54,340 nucleotides of DNA from Lentisphaerota bacterium (GTDB lineage Bacteria; Verrucomicrobiota; Lentisphaeria; Victivallales; UBA1829): positions 1 through 54,340 of the forward strand of contig SUWI01000007.1 in the NCBI GenBank assembly GCA_015061565.1, given 5' to 3'. Numbering within the stretch: position 1 is the first letter of the stretch; each line of letters begins with the position of its first letter. Shown in pieces: positions 53,284 through 54,340 of the stretch. The notes below the pieces were generated by a model. It was not told the origin of the DNA, made no database searches, and was given only the letters and a program-made list of their open reading frames with translations. The translations under genes were made by a program, and so were the position numbers.

Positions 53284-54324
53284 ATGGACAGCAAACTGAA
53301 AAAGGACATCTGCGATTTTATCGCCAGACAGCACCTGAAACCGGGAGACCGGCTGCCGAGCATAGAGCAGATCCGGAGAAAGATCGGAGCAACGCAATAC
53401 CGGATCTATCAGGCGCTGAAGGAGATCGCGGCGGAACGGAAATACGAAGTGGTCCACGGTTCTGGAATCTATCTTCCGGGACGGAAAAAAGTGTATAAAC
53501 CTTTCGAATACAGCATCGCACTGGTCTCCCCGGGCGCCCTGCTGGAACAGGAGCTGATCAATTCCCTCCATTCCAGGTTCATGAAGCATCGTCTGAATCT
53601 TCTGCCCCTGAGCATACCGCACCACGATCCGAGTTATGAGGAGGAAACGCTGAAATATCTGCTGAGCAGAAGGATCTGGGGGCTCATCATAGAACCGCAT
53701 CCGAACAGTTCGGAAAACCTCCGGATCATCAGCCGCATGCAGGCGCAGGGATGCCGGTGCATCCTTCTTTCGCGCGCCCCGGAACTGAAGAAAAAATATC
53801 ATTTCTTCACGCTGGATTATTATTCGCTGGGGCTGCACGCCGCGGAATTCGCCAAAGAAAACCGGTTCCGGAAAATCGTCTTTATCAACCACTCCTCCGT
53901 GAACTGGCACATGCAGAATCTGGAACGGGGGATCACGGAACGTTCGAAAGAACTCTCCATCGGTTGTCACGTGATCCGGGATCCCCTGCGGCAGGACAAG
54001 TTTTCCGAAACCTGGGAATGGGAAACCAACGGAATCATTCCGCTTCTCGAAAATACATTGTATGTGGTCGAAAACGTGGACAACCGGGCTTCCCATCTCT
54101 ATAATTGTCTGATCCGGGAGCATTTGAATTCAACTCAGGTGCTCCACTTCTGCCGGAGGAAATCCGATATCGATCCAAGGATACCCTGCTTCTATATGAA
54201 CGATGAGAACCGGTTCCACCAAATCGCGGATAAACTGCTCGGAGCGGGGATATGGACAAAAACCGGGACGGAAATCACCTTCAGACCGGAACGGATCCTC
54301 CCGGAAACGGAAACTCAAAAATGA
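53284..54324 (+). CDS. GntR-type HTH / LacI-type sugar-binding transcriptional regulator of module D
   Basis: 346 residues. Residues 1-70 form a GntR winged helix (KKDICDFIARQHLKPGDRLPSIEQIRRKIGATQYRIYQALKEIAAE, HGSGIYLPG). From about 75 a LacI-type effector domain follows (YSIALVSPGALLEQELINSL, RRIWGLIIEPHPNSSEN, GLHAAEFAKENRFRKIVFINH). AAAGG lies about six bases before the ATG. It is divergent from GH35; the dyad between them is its probable operator. Its stop overlaps another ATG (ATGA at 54321). Confidence 0.9.
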   Translation: MDSKLKKDICDFIARQHLKPGDRLPSIEQIRRKIGATQYRIYQALKEIAAERKYEVVHGSGIYLPGRKKVYKPFEYSIALVSPGALLEQELINSLHSRFMKHRLNLLPLSIPHHDPSYEEETLKYLLSRRIWGLIIEPHPNSSENLRIISRMQAQGCRCILLSRAPELKKKYHFFTLDYYSLGLHAAEFAKENRFRKIVFINHSSVNWHMQNLERGITERSKELSIGCHVIRDPLRQDKFSETWEWETNGIIPLLENTLYVVENVDNRASHLYNCLIREHLNSTQVLHFCRRKSDIDPRIPCFYMNDENRFHQIADKLLGAGIWTKTGTEITFRPERILPETETQK

Positions 54325-54340
54325 AACGGCCGGGCTGTCA
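54321..54340 (+). CDS. Possible start of a next gene, cut by the window edge
   Basis: An ATG at 54321 overlaps the stop of the GntR/LacI gene in an ATGA arrangement and reads MKRPGC to the edge. Only six codons are visible, so this is a guess from the typical coupling geometry. Confidence 0.2.

Noticed and set aside
1-54340. tRNA, rRNA, CRISPR arrays, prophage and restriction-modification genes
   Set aside because: No T-loop signatures in intergenic DNA, no regularly spaced repeats and no phage or modification proteins were found.

Overview
The window looks like chromosome of a Gram-negative, polysaccharide-degrading member of the Lentisphaerota (Victivallis-like). This is inferred from the gene mix, not from a marker gene. 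Four pseudopilins carry the [17 protein letters not shown]-terminus and H-x9-DG C-terminus typical of the Planctomycetota-Verrucomicrobiota-Lentisphaerota group. Glycoside hydrolases (GHs) are very dense, several exported giants carry LamG/CBM9-like modules, there are GntR/LacI-hybrid and AraC regulators, and lpxK implies lipid A. No rRNA, tRNA, CRISPR array or intact insertion sequence was found.

Layout. 1-3944: a duplicated and decaying glycosidase array. It holds a truncated near-identical copy of a GH63-like gene, an intact GH42-like gene, the intact GH63-like gene, and the C-terminal remnant of a second GH42-like gene. 4052-6697: a GH20-like hydrolase with a clear promoter. 6830-10980: mostly housekeeping genes on the minus strand (dus, a DUF4380-like protein, rsmE, a zinc-ribbon protein, an SDR reductase). 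11281-16794: a GH78-like gene, then two tandem secreted AXE1-type esterases. 16886-17650: a hypothetical gene and a structured, terminator-ended RNA candidate.

17803-39265 and 49836-54324 hold four regulon-like modules. Each has one dedicated regulator, one pseudopilin and one large exported carbohydrate-active protein. (A) GntR/LacI 17803, pseudopilin 19042, secreted 789-aa protein, GH39-like. (B) AraC 23578 divergent from pseudopilin 24581, GH123-like giant, followed by GH51, a sugar-isomerase-like gene and GH78. (C) AraC 38396 divergent from a GH71/GH99-like giant and pseudopilin 34555. (D) GntR/LacI 53284 divergent from GH35, pseudopilin 49836 and a LamG-CBM9-DUF6067-like giant split by a frameshift at ten A. 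Readable operators support this: direct repeats 21 bp apart at both AraC intergenic regions, and dyads over the promoters of both GntR/LacI genes. In module B the two divergent promoters share one -35 segment and the AraC mRNA appears leaderless.

Between modules C and D lie lpxK, a gene-free stretch with TACTGGTA dyads, an FHA-PEGA-membrane protein-rsmG operon, and a decayed IS1182-type transposase. Many promoters here share TATATT as the -10 with a spacer of 16-17 bp.

Most interesting: the repeated regulator + pseudopilin + giant exported enzyme module; the A10 slippage site inside one of those giants; the overlapping divergent promoters with AraC direct repeats; and the inverted low-complexity repeats at a pseudopilin leader. 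Functions are inferred from motifs read by eye; no database search was possible.
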